This document shows, piece by piece, positions 23,194 to 34,661 of a stretch of 64,000 nucleotides of DNA. The stretch is from Lantana camara (Eukaryota > Streptophyta > Magnoliopsida > Lamiales > Verbenaceae). The notes beneath the pieces are model-generated. The model did no database searches and was not told where the DNA came from. It saw nothing but the letters and a program-made list of their open reading frames with translations. The stretch's first letter is position 1; each line of letters starts with the position of its first letter. The stretch is taken from positions 23,255,001-23,319,000 of the forward strand of contig CM074859.1 of NCBI GenBank assembly GCA_037501455.1, read 5' to 3'. A program made the position numbers and the translations under genes.

Positions 23194-26100
23194 GGGTTGA
23201 TCATGTTGTCAATGATGTTGAGTTGGAGGAACATGTAAATGTTGATAGTGGAGAAGGGGGTGCTAATGAAGTTGATAACACTGTAGGATTAGATAGGGGT
23301 GCTACAGGGATTGACAACAATGTTAATGATTTAGAGGGGGATACTACTGGGGTTCCAAATGTATCATCAGAATCTGATCCTGAAGATGAGGATTTTATAG
23401 TTGATGAAGAACATGGCAGTGGGACTGATCTTGAAGATGACCAATTATTTGATGATGCCATTAGTCCTGATGCAGAGGCTGACACACTTGGTGGTGCTGT
23501 AGTTGAAGATTCTGAGGAGAGCAATGAGTCAGGGAGTGAGTCTGATGTGGTAGGGAGTGATGATGATGATTTGTTGGACAAGTATGTGCTGTCTGAAGAT
23601 GAAGATGAGCATGACAGACTACCTATGTTCAATGAGGTTAATGTTTATGATCCTGTCTTTCGTTTGGGTATGACATTCAGTAGCAAAGATTTATTTAAAA
23701 CAGCTGTTAATTCTCATGCGATTATTACAAGAAGATCATTACCTAATTCGAAATGTGATAGTGGTAGGGTTTATGTTAGGTGTGGTGAGGATGACAATTG
23801 TCCATGGAAAATGAATTGTACCCTAATTGGTCAGTCTTGGGTATTGAGGGAGTATAATCCAGCACATACATGTTATGAGACTTTCCAAGTCAGGAATGTG
23901 AAAACATCATGGTTAGCAGGTAGGTATCTACACCTTTTCAAGATTAATCCCAAAAGATGTGTTAAAACATGGAGAGATGATGTGGCTGCTGAGCTCAATG
24001 TAACTATCAGCAAAGATCAGGCCTATAGAGCCAGAAATTTGGCACTTGACATGTTAAGTGGAGAACCAGATTCACAGTATGCTAAACTTTGGGATTACAC
24101 TGAAGAACTTAGGAGATCTAATCCAGGATCCACAGTTGTACTAGGCACTGAGGATGATGATGGTCAGTCAAGGTTCAGCAGGTTTTATGTTTGCTTCAGT
24201 GCTTTAAAAATGGGGTTTAAATCAGCTTGTAGGCCGTTTGTGGGAGTTGACGGTTGTCATTTGAAAGGTCCTCATGGGGGAATATTACTAACTGCTGTGG
24301 GTGTTGATGCTAACAACAACAATTTCCCCGTTGCATTTGCTGTGGTAAGTAAGGAGTGCAGTGAAACTTGGCAATGGTTTTTATTGAATTTGAAGAATGA
24401 TTTGGAGATAACAAGGGAGCATGAGTTTGTCTTCATATCAGATAAGCAAAAAGGATTACTGAATGCATTTATGGAGGTGCTCCCTAACTGTGAACACAGG
24501 TTTTGTGTTAGACACATTGTCAGCAACTTTCAAAATGCAGGTTTCAAGGGGGTTACATATAGGAATGCTGTGTGGAAGGCTGCTAAGGCCTGGACAGTTG
24601 GTGATTTCAAGGCAAGAATGAGAGAAATGAGGGCTTTGAATCCAGAAGCAGCTGATTGGTTCAGTGACAAGCCACCAAGAGAGTGGACCAAATCCCATAT
24701 TGGTGAATTTTCAAAATGTGACCTGTTGTTGAATAATGTCTGTGAGAGCTGGAATGCAGTGCTTTTGCCATGTAGGGACAGACCTATAATCAGTATGCTA
24801 GAGTGGATAAGGGAGCATCTCATGAAAAGTCTGAACAAACATAGAGAAGAGGCAAGCAAATGGGATGACTACTTGTGCCCAGGCATAAGAAAAATTATTC
24901 AAAGGCACTCTAGAAAAGTGGGAGGATGTAGGCCGGTCAAGGCATCTAGGACTGATTATCAGGTTCATAGCATCGATGGACAATATGCAGTTGATTTGAA
25001 AGATCATTACTGTTCATGCAGAAGGTGGCAACTCACTGGCATCCCATGTAAACATGCCTTGAGTGCCATATACAATGAGAAGATGCAGGTTGATGACTTT
25101 GTTGATCCTTGCTATTCTGTGACAAATTACATTCAAACTTATTCTGGTGTTATCAAACCAATAAGTGGGGAACAAACATGGAGTGAAACACTGATCATAC
25201 CACCCCAACCACCAAAGTATGTCAAACAAGCAGGAAGACCAAAGAAACTGAGAAGAAGAGGACCTGATGAGCCAAGGGATGCTGGAACATCTAAGAAAAG
25301 AAGAAGAAATTTGTTTAGACATCCAATGAAGCTTGGGAGGCTCAAGAAGACAATCATACACTGTTCCACTTGTGGTGAGCCAGGTCATAACACTCTACAT
25401 TGTCCTGAAAAGGAAGGATATGTACCTGGACCACCAAGGAAAAGCAGATCCACTGTAATTCTTTTATTCCTTTAATTGTCCCTTTGTTTTTTGGCACTGC
25501 TACTTATATTAACCATGTTTTTATCATTGATGCCCAGTTTGAAGATATTGTTGGAAGCTCTCATATGGGAAATGAGACTAGTGATGATCATAACAACATT
25601 GAACAGGTTTGTTTTTTTACATTCAATTTATTATTGTTTCAAAAGAGATGAATTATTGATCATTGATATTTGGACTTGATGACAGGAAACAACTCATGAG
25701 ATTCTGCCACCTTCTGCTAGCACAGTGGAAGGTGAGGAAGAAGATGAGCAACTAACTGGATTGACAATGGAAGGCCCATCTTCCTCTCAATTTAGCATTC
25801 AAGAAGACCCACACTTGCAGGCATCAACTATGTATGAGCAGCTCAGATTAGGTAACCCACAAATGCCACCAACAAAGACTGCTGCAGGGGTTCAATTGCA
25901 TGAATTGCAGGATCAAATGAGAGCTAGAATTCTCAAAAACAAGAAGAAGACCTCACAGTTTAACCCTCCACGGCTGAGATTGAGGGTGCCACCAACAATG
26001 TCAACTGATCCTTTGCCTTCCCAAGAAAGCATTGTCCATAAGCCAATTGTAGTCAAGCAAATCATTAAGGACAAGGGCAAGAAGTACCTAGCACTATCTG

Positions 26101-26655
26101 GACTTAGTCAATCCAGTGAGAACTAGAAATTGATTTGGCTAGTGGGGTTGACTTTTGGACAGTTTAAGTTATAAGTTCAGGGTTAGGCCATTTATTTTTG
26201 AACAACTATGATGTACTGAAACACCATTTTATGGCCTGCTTGGGTTAACTTTTGGTCAGATTAAGTTTTAGGTTCATGTTTATTTTTGGACAAGTTTGAT
26301 GTACTGAAACACCATTTTCTGACCTGCTTTTGTGTGAATTTTCATCTGTTCATGTTGGTTGACTGGTTCATCTAAATCTGGTGTTACTTTGGAGGATTGG
26401 ATCTGTGAATTTTCGTCTGTTCATATTAGATGTGTTATTTTATGTAAATTGAATTGAACAAACAACATTTTGGAATGTGAAATTAAACTTCTCTTCAACT
26501 TCACAACATACTACATACAACACAAGCGCCATTGAAGGTCACTGTTACAAAATTACAGAAATCACCCCTGCTGGGTTTTGACCAAAACACAAAAAACAAA
26601 ACAAACACCATCAAAACCTACCACAGACCATCTTCATTAGCTTAACCTCCATCTA

Positions 26656-27018
26656 TCAAGCAAGTTTTTTGAAGCCTTCATCCACAGCTCCACCGTTCCC
26701 ATTCAAAGCAAGAACAAGCAAAAACCAAATAAAACAACCAAGTAAAGCATACATCTTCTCTCTCTTACGACTCAATCTCATAGCTTCCACATCTCTTCTC
26801 ATATCTGCTACTTGCCTCTCCAGATTGTAGATGTTTCTGAGCAAACCTGGGATAATTCTCTTGGATCTATCGCACATGATAGGGTCGACCCAGACAAAGT
26901 ATCGGCATCTCTGATTTGGGCAGGTCACAAACCGCCTTCCAGGATTTTCTGCTGTCCACGATGTGCGGCAGACGGCAACAGCTCCGCAATCACACATAGC
27001 TTCATCAAGTTCGGCCAT
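26656..27018 (-). CDS. zf-GRF protein with C-terminal transmembrane helix, carried by the MULE
   Basis: A 120-aa protein coded convergently to the transposase. Residues 8-47 form a GRF-type zinc finger: CDCGAVAVCRTSW, then NPGRRF, CPNQRC and FVWVDP. A predicted coiled coil follows at about 60-88 (YNLERQVADMRRDVEAM), then a hydrophobic helix at about 92-112 (YALLGCFIWFLLVLALNG). GRF fingers bind single-stranded DNA in other proteins, and small GRF-plus-membrane proteins are widespread in plant genomes and often linked to transposons. Its place, tail to tail with the transposase and inside the terminal repeats, recalls the mudrA/mudrB layout of maize MuDR, but it is not mudrB-like in sequence. 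It is intact and could be either an accessory gene or a captured host gene. Confidence 0.8.
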   Translation of the reverse strand: MAELDEAMCDCGAVAVCRTSWTAENPGRRFVTCPNQRCRYFVWVDPIMCDRSKRIIPGLLRNIYNLERQVADMRRDVEAMRLSRKREKMYALLGCFIWFLLVLALNGNGGAVDEGFKKLA

Positions 27019-27112
27019 GGAGTTGGAAAGAAAGTCTTGTGGTGAAATATGAGATCTAGGGTTAAGAGTGCAGCAAATAAATGGGGGAGAAAGACATGGC
27101 TCTTTTTTTTTT

Positions 27113-27386
27113 ATGCCACATGTGAGGTTTTTAATTTAATTGAGAAATGACATGACTTTTCTTTTTGCTTATGTGGCAAGCCTGTTTTGCCACGCCTCAT
27201 ATCAGGTGGTTTCTGGGTATCACGTGACCGCACGTGACTTTTTCCGGCCCAAAATTAGGGCTCCGATGGAGAGTTGGTTGAAATTGCAAATTTTTAGTAG
27301 TTACTATCACTAAAATCAGAAAAGCCAAATTATTGTCCAAAAATGCAAACAGGGGCCAGTTACTATCCCAAAATTGCAATTTACCC
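27113..27386 (-). repeat. MULE right terminal inverted repeat
   Basis: Inverted copy of 20776-21048, with only scattered differences. CACGTG palindromes are at 27221-27226 and 27231-27236. Confidence 0.9.
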
Positions 27387-27395
27387 AAAGTTTTA

Positions 27396-28012
27396 AAGAT
27401 ATTTTGAAAAACATCTCAATGTTATGCTAACACTAAGCTTTGTGCTAAAAATACAACATATTATCAAGGTAAAAATACGGTTTTCTTTCCTTACAATTCC
27501 ACTTTCTTAATTCATGTGAATTAGTGACCAATGGTTGGAAATACCAATTATATTATAGAAATTAATTGTTTCAACATTAAAATAATTCAAAATTTTAGAA
27601 TTCACTAGTCAAAATTACATGTGTCTGGAGTAAACACACTCTTCATACATCATATATTATAGATATAGATACTAGGAAATATATTTAACATTAATATATT
27701 ATAGATATAGTCAATGTTAACATCTTCATTTTCCCCATTTTGCATATTTTCCAATATTCTTTTCGATTTTATAATTTGCACAAAGTTCGCTTGGACTATT
27801 AAGTTTGTGCTTAAAAACTCAAATAATTTTCAAGGTTTTCATTTAAGCAATGGTCATAATGGCTAACCTTCTGCATTTGCAGTTGTTCCATGATTCTCAG
27901 AATAAATGGATTTCAAACTTCAATTGTGACAACATTCTTGCATTAATTCAAACATCAAAACACAGAAAATGTGGGAAATCAAACATCTCTTTGCCAAGAT
28001 TCTCATCAGTGA
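27396..28012. other. Intergenic between MULE and DUF674 pseudogene
   Basis: AT-rich sequence, no gene seen. A direct repeat of an AATATATTATAGATATAG-like phrase occurs near 27655-27712. Confidence 0.5.
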
Positions 28013-29692
28013 TCAGACAGCTCTTTGCAGCTCACGATCAAGATTTACAAATTTCAGACGAATGTTTCCTTCTTCTGCTCCTTCAACAAGACGTGACTGA
28101 GGCCAGTGGTTAGAAGTTAGAACACTACTCGACGTGAGTAAAGCCTTCAATATACTCAATCCCTGCAAACTCCAAACTAAGGATCATTACACATCAAAAT
28201 CATAAACATTTCCCCAAACACAGCAAAATGCATGTAAGAAACCATTACCTCTTCCACCGCAATCTCAACATCAACTTCCCTGACTTCGGATAACTTGACA
28301 TTCATCGACTTTGAGAACCGAAAGGGTGGATGACATACACAAAGGTTCAACTGTTAAATCATCACTCACCATATAAACTCCATCTCCCATAACAAAACTT
28401 CCACGGCCATTTGGATCACGACAAGTAACCATTCTACTTTTCTTGAACAATTTTTTGGGAGAAACATGCTCTTCACCCAATAGGTTATTCTTGTAGTAAT
28501 ATAGTGTTGGAGTTTTTTGTTCAGTCAGAGGAAAAATCTGGCTCCCTGATATGAACATTGGAGGAAGCTCGGGATTTAGCACGCTTCAATTGCAATGATC
28601 CTTCAGATACTTGTCTAAGTTTGCCACGCTTCTGTAAAGATTGTCTGTATTCTTAAGAGAGGTATTTCCTCCCAGAAGATAGTGAGGAAACTGAATATAA
28701 AATCTACGAAATCATCCTTGGCATGAGCCAGCACTACCCTATTGCTATATTTTTGCACGATGACTTTCAAACTTATCTTCTTCTGGTTAGATGATGACAA
28801 AGTTTCCTCCTCCCTAATCTCAGACTGAGCAAACAGTTCAAATTTCACTGAGCCTGATGACATAGAAGCACAATCCGAATACTTTCGTTGCAGAACGACA
28901 TTCGTTAGTGGAGTCCGCGAAAGTAATGACCCCTTCAGCAAATCCATAATCTTATCATGCAAACAAATGAACAAATTAGAATCACAACATAGAACAAACA
29001 TTTTAAAGCATCGAAAAAGAATCAAGAATCACAAAAATCACCTCGTTAAGTCCAACTGTGAAGACTCGTTGCTCTGCATCATCAGTGTCATCAGTGACGT
29101 TTAGATCGGCGAGAGTTTGAATAATGGATTCAGTGGCCACAGGCACCATCCTCAGATCATCGGTTATTAAGAAAGACAATTGTAAAAACTCCATGCGAAT
29201 TGGCATCGGCACCTTCACTTGTTTCTGCCTCTCTCTCATAATCTATTTCTCTGTTGAATTTCCTTCCACATCCACAAACAGCAGTGTCATAATACATGCT
29301 TATAGTTGAGTAGTAATCGTAACGTTAACAATATTCGTCTTCACATTTGTAGTACTTGGCGGGTTTGGCATCATCTACATTGAGTTTCAGCTTCGAACAT
29401 TCGGCTTCAAACGAATTTCTTGGATTGAGCAGCATGAGCTTGCCAGCCTCTGTCCAGAAATGGGAAGTATCCAAATTTTCAACACTGTTGTATACAGTGT
29501 TTAGACTTCCAATGAGAGGTACCTCATCACCATAGTGCTTCTTCAGTAATTTCACAATAGTTCCCAGTGGTAATGTTAGGAAACTTACGAGTATGCAAAA
29601 TTTCTATCCACTTCTGCGAAAAGTACCTTTGTTTCCTGTTTATTTATCATGGTCTTCAAGGAGAAGGTAGTGTCAGTGGTGGAAGCACACAT
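28013..29692 (-). pseudogene. DUF674 family gene, decayed
   Basis: Minus-strand segments match the plant DUF674 family in order. The N-terminus from 29692 reads MCASTTDTTFSLK and KVLFAEVDRNFAYS. Next come LPLGTIVKLL, SVENLDTSHFWTEA, AKYYKCEDEYC, LSFLITDDLRMVP, LLKGSLLSRTPLTNVVL, ISLKVIVQKYSNRVVLAHAK, NTSLKNTDNLYRSVANL and FVMGDGVYMVSDDL. A last exon follows with GLSILKALLTSSSVLTS and TGA at 28013-28015. The frame is broken by a stop after the first repeat's start, a stop after CEDEYC, and at least four frame shifts (near 29170, 28680, 28585 and 28310). The function of the family is unknown. Two DUF674 repeats per protein are normal. Given the many lesions this copy cannot make a normal product. 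Confidence 0.85.
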
Positions 29693-30676
29693 TTTCCAGG
29701 TTTTATGAAGTTGAGAATGAAGAAGTGGTGATAACAAGAATTCCCTGCAGCTTCCCTCTTTATAAGGTTAACAATTATGATCAATAATCTGTCTCTGCGC
29801 CATCAAATTAATTCCGGGATTCCAGGGGTCTCAATAAGTTAAGAAGACCTTCCGATTTCCATGGCCTAATAATGGCTTTGGATCTCCTGTTTCGTGTTTC
29901 ATCTTCTCTTTCGCTCACATACACACCACGTGTATAAATAGACGGTTCAAATTACGAGATCCAGAGCCCCTAATAATTGGTATTGGTTAAGCTAATTTTG
30001 TTTTACAAGACAATTAATTATGGAGAAAAGTGATACAAATTCTGTATTCTTGTTAGATAAATGGCACCTGTACTAGGTGGAGTATATGAGTAGTCATATA
30101 TTATGTATCTATCGAAAGATTGTATACATGTCACGCATTTATGAGAAGAATACATAGTTGAATACTAAAAAGCCGAATATAAGACCGGTAGAAGATACAC
30201 AATTCATAGATTTCATGTAATTTCTACGGACAAGCACGAGCTCAAAAGTTGTTTCCCTCAGGAGTGCGAAAAATTGTAACAGAGACCAAACTTAACAAAG
30301 AATCAAATACAAGACTAAATGTGATTTGTGAAGATTTCATAGTCAATTAGAAGAGAAGTTGTGATTTATGATACGAAAACTGCAATTTTCCAAACGTAAT
30401 GTACCTTTTCTACTCTGTTTCAGTTTCTCCATTTTTTGTATGTGTTATATACTTATATTAATTTTCATTTAATGTATGGCTTTACAATGACATCAATCTG
30501 CACCAAAAACTGATGATCATATTATATAATTAGAAATGATGATAATATGATTCCATCATTAGCTAGCCAAGGCACTTCTCCCCTGAAGAATTATGATGAT
30601 TTAATTCTTATGTTACAAAAACTAAACAGAGAAAAGAAAATGGGAAAAATGATTGTTTTTAAATGATTTATATATA
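29693..30676. other. Intergenic between DUF674 pseudogene and PnsB2
   Basis: AT-rich, no gene seen. It includes the former promoter of the DUF674 gene and the likely 3' UTR of PnsB2 near its right end. Confidence 0.5.
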
Positions 30677-32521
30677 TCATAAATTATCATGTTCTATGAC
30701 TTGTGCCCCTCTCCATTCTTCACCAGGATTCACAGTAACTGGAACCAGTATCGAAGCGGGACCTGTACATATAAAATAATCCTTCCCATATTTCTCTGAA
30801 TATGATCCCGGACTTGACAAGTATATCTCCTCGAACCCCATTCGTACCACCCGAAAGAAGAGTCCTCGTCCCTGCAAAATTCAAAGAAATAACATTTACA
30901 GGAACAATGTCAAGGTTTTAGTGAAGATCAGACATAAATGACTATTCGTTCACTATAAATATGTGCAATAACACAAACCATCGCGTATGATTTCAGAATT
31001 CCATTTGCGTATTTAATAAATGATGTTCCGAATGCAAGTTTAATCAAATCTCTATGACCGGAAAAGCGTTTCTGTAAATTTTGGCAACACACCGAAATTT
31101 TTTTGTGCAACATTCTCAATCATTTTCACCTTATAGCTACCATTTATGTCGGTACACATAGTTAAATGATAATGTATTCAAATTATGCAGAGATAATTAC
31201 CCCGGAATACCCCTTATGTGAGTCGTAATACAAGCGGTAACATACTCAAAATATATAGGGATGATTAGTCTACCATACTCTGAGGTTTGACTTAATTACG
31301 GAAATTTTCCCTTGGATTTCTAGATTACTAACCTCAGGGGAAGTTTGTGTAATTATGTTAATATGTCAAGGCATGTCAGTGCAATTATCCCAAATATCAA
31401 GGTATATCACTGTAATTGTTCCAAACATCTAATAAATATCCAAAACTTTCAGTTTGGACCAACTCTTGGCAATCAGATGCTAAAATGACAAAATTCGTGT
31501 AACATTGCAATAGAGACATCACCTGATCAATGATTTCATACTTTGAAGGCGCCGTCCTATGAAATTCTTTCGATCTTTCCTCCGGCATGGCTGCATAAAC
31601 TCTGCTCAGCTTGTGCTTCAAGACTGTGATCGGCACATCCTGTGCTGCCCAAACTCCAGGCTTCTTCTCGGGCTCCCACCCGAAAGAGAAAAGGCCTGCT
31701 TCCTCAGCCTTGACCGCTTCGGATGGTGATAGGATTTCAAAAGGGGAGGAAAGAGGAGGATTCGTGCAATAAGAGGAACCCCTCAATCCTTGCGCCCCGG
31801 CCCCACTTCTCTTCTCGAACTTGAAATGACTAAGGATTGCGCTGTTTAAGCTAACCGGTTTGCGCCCGTTGTTCTTTATTATTACCGCCGTGGCCATGCT
31901 AAGGGGATACAGAGACACCACATAGGTTATATCCAAACTCCCTCTGGTACAACCAAGTTCGACCTGCATTGCATGAGGGCGCGTTAAATGACCACTTCAT
32001 CTAAAAGCTTAAATCGCGCGAGATAAAACACATTATGATTTGCATTCTTGTGGCCGTAAAATCAAGAAATTCACACTAATTAATTTCACAACAACATAAA
32101 ACCTGCACAAAATTACAGAACCCATTACCTGAAGAGCATCAATGGAGTCGGAATCAACATCCTTCACCGTCCACTCAAAATCCCCCGTCGGAGCCGGCTG
32201 AGTCAACTCGTTCACCACCACACCAACGCCGCCTTTAGAACCCGAAACAGTGTGAAGAACCTCCTCAAATCCGTCGTCCTTCCAATACACCTTAGGCTTG
32301 TACGATGTAATGTGCCCATTAGGTACTTGAATCTTCAACGAGCTTCCATTTCTGACGGTTAAATCGACGGCGGAGTTGGAAAATTTAATGCCTTTCCGGC
32401 CGAACTTCTGTTCGAGTGTCTCCGGCGGCGAGACTACGGCGGGCGGCGGCGTTGAGGCGGCGGAAAAAGAAGCTGAAGCTGAAGCCTTTGGTAGGAGAGA
32501 GAAGGACGTGAGAGAAGCCAT
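30677..32521 (-). CDS. PnsB2: Photosynthetic NDH subunit of subcomplex B 2 (PnsB2 / NDF2 / NDH45)
   Basis: Three minus-strand exons, 32521-32129, 31963-31523 and 30871-30677, all phase 0, give 342 aa (TGA). The start [20 protein letters not shown] is a Ser/Ala-rich chloroplast transit peptide. The mature part has a galactose-mutarotase-like fold, with [43 protein letters not shown] and [20 protein letters not shown]. PnsB2 is a stable nuclear-coded part of subcomplex B of the thylakoid NDH complex, which moves electrons from ferredoxin to plastoquinone around photosystem I. The length is near that of the Arabidopsis protein. A GATAAG I-box (minus strand, 32627-32632) and a CCAAT box lie within 110 bp upstream, fitting light regulation, but this is inference. 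The gene looks intact. Confidence 0.92.
31190..31430. repeat. MITE-like repeat in PnsB2 intron 2
   Basis: The sequence runs from ATTACCCCGGAATACCCC through TGAGGTTTGACTTAATTACG to ATCACTGTAATTGTTCC. Ends and internal phrases are loosely inverted copies of each other and resemble the family in NDF5 intron 1. It has no coding frame. Borders are approximate. Confidence 0.45.
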
Positions 32522-33042
32522 TAAGGGATTATTGGATTGGCTATGGAGTAGTAAATATCATCCTCAATTTTTGTTGCTGCTAACTGGTTTCGGACTTTCG
32601 GTATTTGGATAGAGGCGTCATCACCACTTATCAGCTTTATTTGATCGCTTTCTCGTCTTGGACACTTTATATTTCTATTTTTGTATTTACTACAAATATT
32701 AAAGATTTATATTTTATTTTGTACTTTATTAGTTATTACATAAAATAAAATTTTGTAACTTTTTTGGGTAAATTTTCAGAGATTTTGGAAAGGTTTTTTG
32801 CAAGGAAAAAGAGGCCCGGCCCCAAGGTAAATTTATTGCAAATCCAAAATAACAAAGTTTGAAACACAAAAAAGAATACCAAAAATATACGAAAGTAAAC
32901 CGAAGCTGCCCTACAAATTAAAGTGTGGACAATCATATTCGCACTACGTCTAATGGAAAAGAAACAACAAGATTCAATTTAAGCACAAATCTATTGTATC
33001 TCAATGTTTCCTAAAGGGGACAAGTCTTCATCTATACTCTTA

Positions 33043-33274
33043 TTGCATGTTTACTTTAGGATGAGGGGGATTAGATTAATAATCCTACTTAAACTTATGT
33101 TTACTAGTTTTTTGCGAGTTCGGGATTGATGACACGGCCCGGGATGATATAGGATAAAAGGTTTATTATCCATCCCATATTCCCCATGGGATAAATAATC
33201 CACCATCACATCCCACCACTCATTCCATTACTCATCTATCCCATCTCATCCCAACCAACCAAGTAAACATGCAA
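33043..33274. mobile_element. Tourist-like MITE (PIF/Harbinger type), 232 bp
   Basis: Terminal inverted repeats TTGCATGTTTACTT (33043-33056) and the complement AAGTAAACATGCAA (33261-33274) are perfect. A 3-bp TTA duplication flanks both sides (33040-33042 and 33275-33277). These are the marks of PIF/Harbinger-type MITEs. It lies about 500 bp upstream of PnsB2. Confidence 0.88.
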
Positions 33275-34466
33275 TTAATGTGATTAATCATATTTATATT
33301 ATATCCTTCAATGATCACCTTTCTCCAACCGAAATCTCTCATCAATCTTGCTGCCGATAAAGTTGCAAAAGCCTCCGTTGTCGTCGGATCAACATTTTTT
33401 CTCCTATATATCCGTCTCCCAACCTATACAATTCCCTTCACAATCTCTCACAAATCACACCAACACCCATGACATTGTCTTCTCTAATTTACCGCCCGTT
33501 AGAGATGAAAGAGACGTAAAGAGAGAAATTTTCTATTCGTTTTTTATTTCAATTGTTTTTGAGTTTATACCTCCGTAAGATTTAATATATTAAACCCCCG
33601 GATACAGTATATATATGCCACAATATTTGATCTATACTTGTATTGGCGTGACTCATTGTCCTTCTATCTATTTAATTTATGTATACATTAAAATGTTAGA
33701 AAATGTTAAATGTAATTATTTGTAATATTTATGTAAATAATGTACGGAGATGTGTGCATGAATAAAATCAAAACTAGAATATAAGACTGCACCAAGATTT
33801 CCAAATCTACGGAAAATTCACGAACAAGACTTGAATAATTAAAGCTGGATAGAATGGAGGCAAATTGAAGTACGTGAGCGCAACTTTATTCCATTAAACT
33901 TTGTTTCTTTCCCTCTTTCATCTTTACCATGTCTCTCTCTTTAAAAGAACCATTGAACTAATTGAAGTAAGTTAACATCCTCTGCATCAATAATGCAAAT
34001 CAAGTAAGATCAAAGAATTGTAACCTCATACTTGTATAAATTAATGAATTTGAAAAACAAGTCAAATTTTGTTTGGGTATGTATAAATATTCTAAAGATA
34101 GTTACTTTCCGGTTTCCATATCGTCTTCATATTCTTTATATCTTATATAATAATTAAAAGTTCACGTGTTCCTAATAATTGGAACACAAGAAAACACTTT
34201 GAAGTAACTCATTTCTAATTAAATCTTCGGCTCTATCAATTTTGGATTTTTTTAAAAAAAAAAAAAAAAAAGGAATCTCAACAAGGTAGAAGAAATTAAG
34301 CAAACAAATTAGTTATGCCTTTGCAACATTAACAATGTTTGGAAGAGAACCGTGTCGGATTCATGCTTTAATTATCTTTTCCATTTCATGTTTCAATTAT
34401 TTGTACATGTCAGTATAGTGTGTATAGGTAGACGAAACAAGAAATTGGGTTGTTTGATTTTGGGTT
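33275..34466. other. Intergenic between the Tourist-like MITE and the copia element
   Basis: AT-rich sequence with a short poly-A tract at about 34252-34271. No gene or clear repeat was recognised. Confidence 0.45.
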
Positions 34467-34471
34467 GCATG

Positions 34472-34661
34472 AGTTAGAATTTAGAATTTAGACTTTGGGG
34501 AAATTTTCTGTATTCCATTGATTGCTGTATTGAAAAGATTACAACACGAGATACACTATATAACGATACAAATACCTACAAGTAAGGAAGAGATATGTAT
34601 AAGGAATATAATCTGCTAACTAAGGAAACAAATCCTGACTAATTAGCCGTAATCTCTAACA
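34472..34661 (-). repeat. 3' LTR of the copia element
   Basis: 190 bp; on the minus strand it begins TGTTAGAGATTACGG and ends TTCTAACT, so the usual terminal CA is absent. Confidence 0.93.

Larger units (their letters stand above)
21633..26126 (+). pseudogene. MULE transposase (MURA type) with PB1-like N-terminus, interrupted by a hAT element
   Basis: A PB1-like domain (YYGGTFQHSPNPCY) is coded from about 21633 to 21943. The frame is then split by the hAT element and resumes at 23202-25454, followed by exons 25538-25606 and 25686-26126 (TAG). The second part has an acidic stretch, a MuDR DNA-binding region, and the MULE transposase core with D-D-E candidates in VGVDGCHLKG, FISDKQKG and a later NNVCESWN segment. 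A SWIM finger (CSCRRWQLTGIPCKH) and a CCHC knuckle (CSTCGEPGHNTLHC) follow. The element would cut and paste MULE ends. Removing the hAT and one duplication copy leaves the two halves one base out of frame at a run of G, so this copy is doubly broken. A possible first non-coding or short exon ends near 21331. The true start codon is uncertain. Confidence 0.85.
20776..27386 (+). mobile_element. Mutator-like element (MULE), 6.6 kb, with 9-bp target-site duplication
   Basis: Long terminal inverted repeats of about 274 bp lie at 20776-21048 and 27113-27386 and are nearly identical. A 9-bp target-site duplication, AAAGTTTTA, flanks the element at 20767-20775 and 27387-27395, the Mutator signature. 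Inside are a plus-strand transposase gene (now broken by a hAT insertion) and a convergent minus-strand zf-GRF gene. The element sits in the upstream region of NDF5. Confidence 0.95.

Noticed and set aside
22896..23201. N-terminal extension of the MULE transposase frame
   Set aside because: It is coded by the hAT element's right end and only happens to be in frame; the real N-terminal region is upstream of the hAT.
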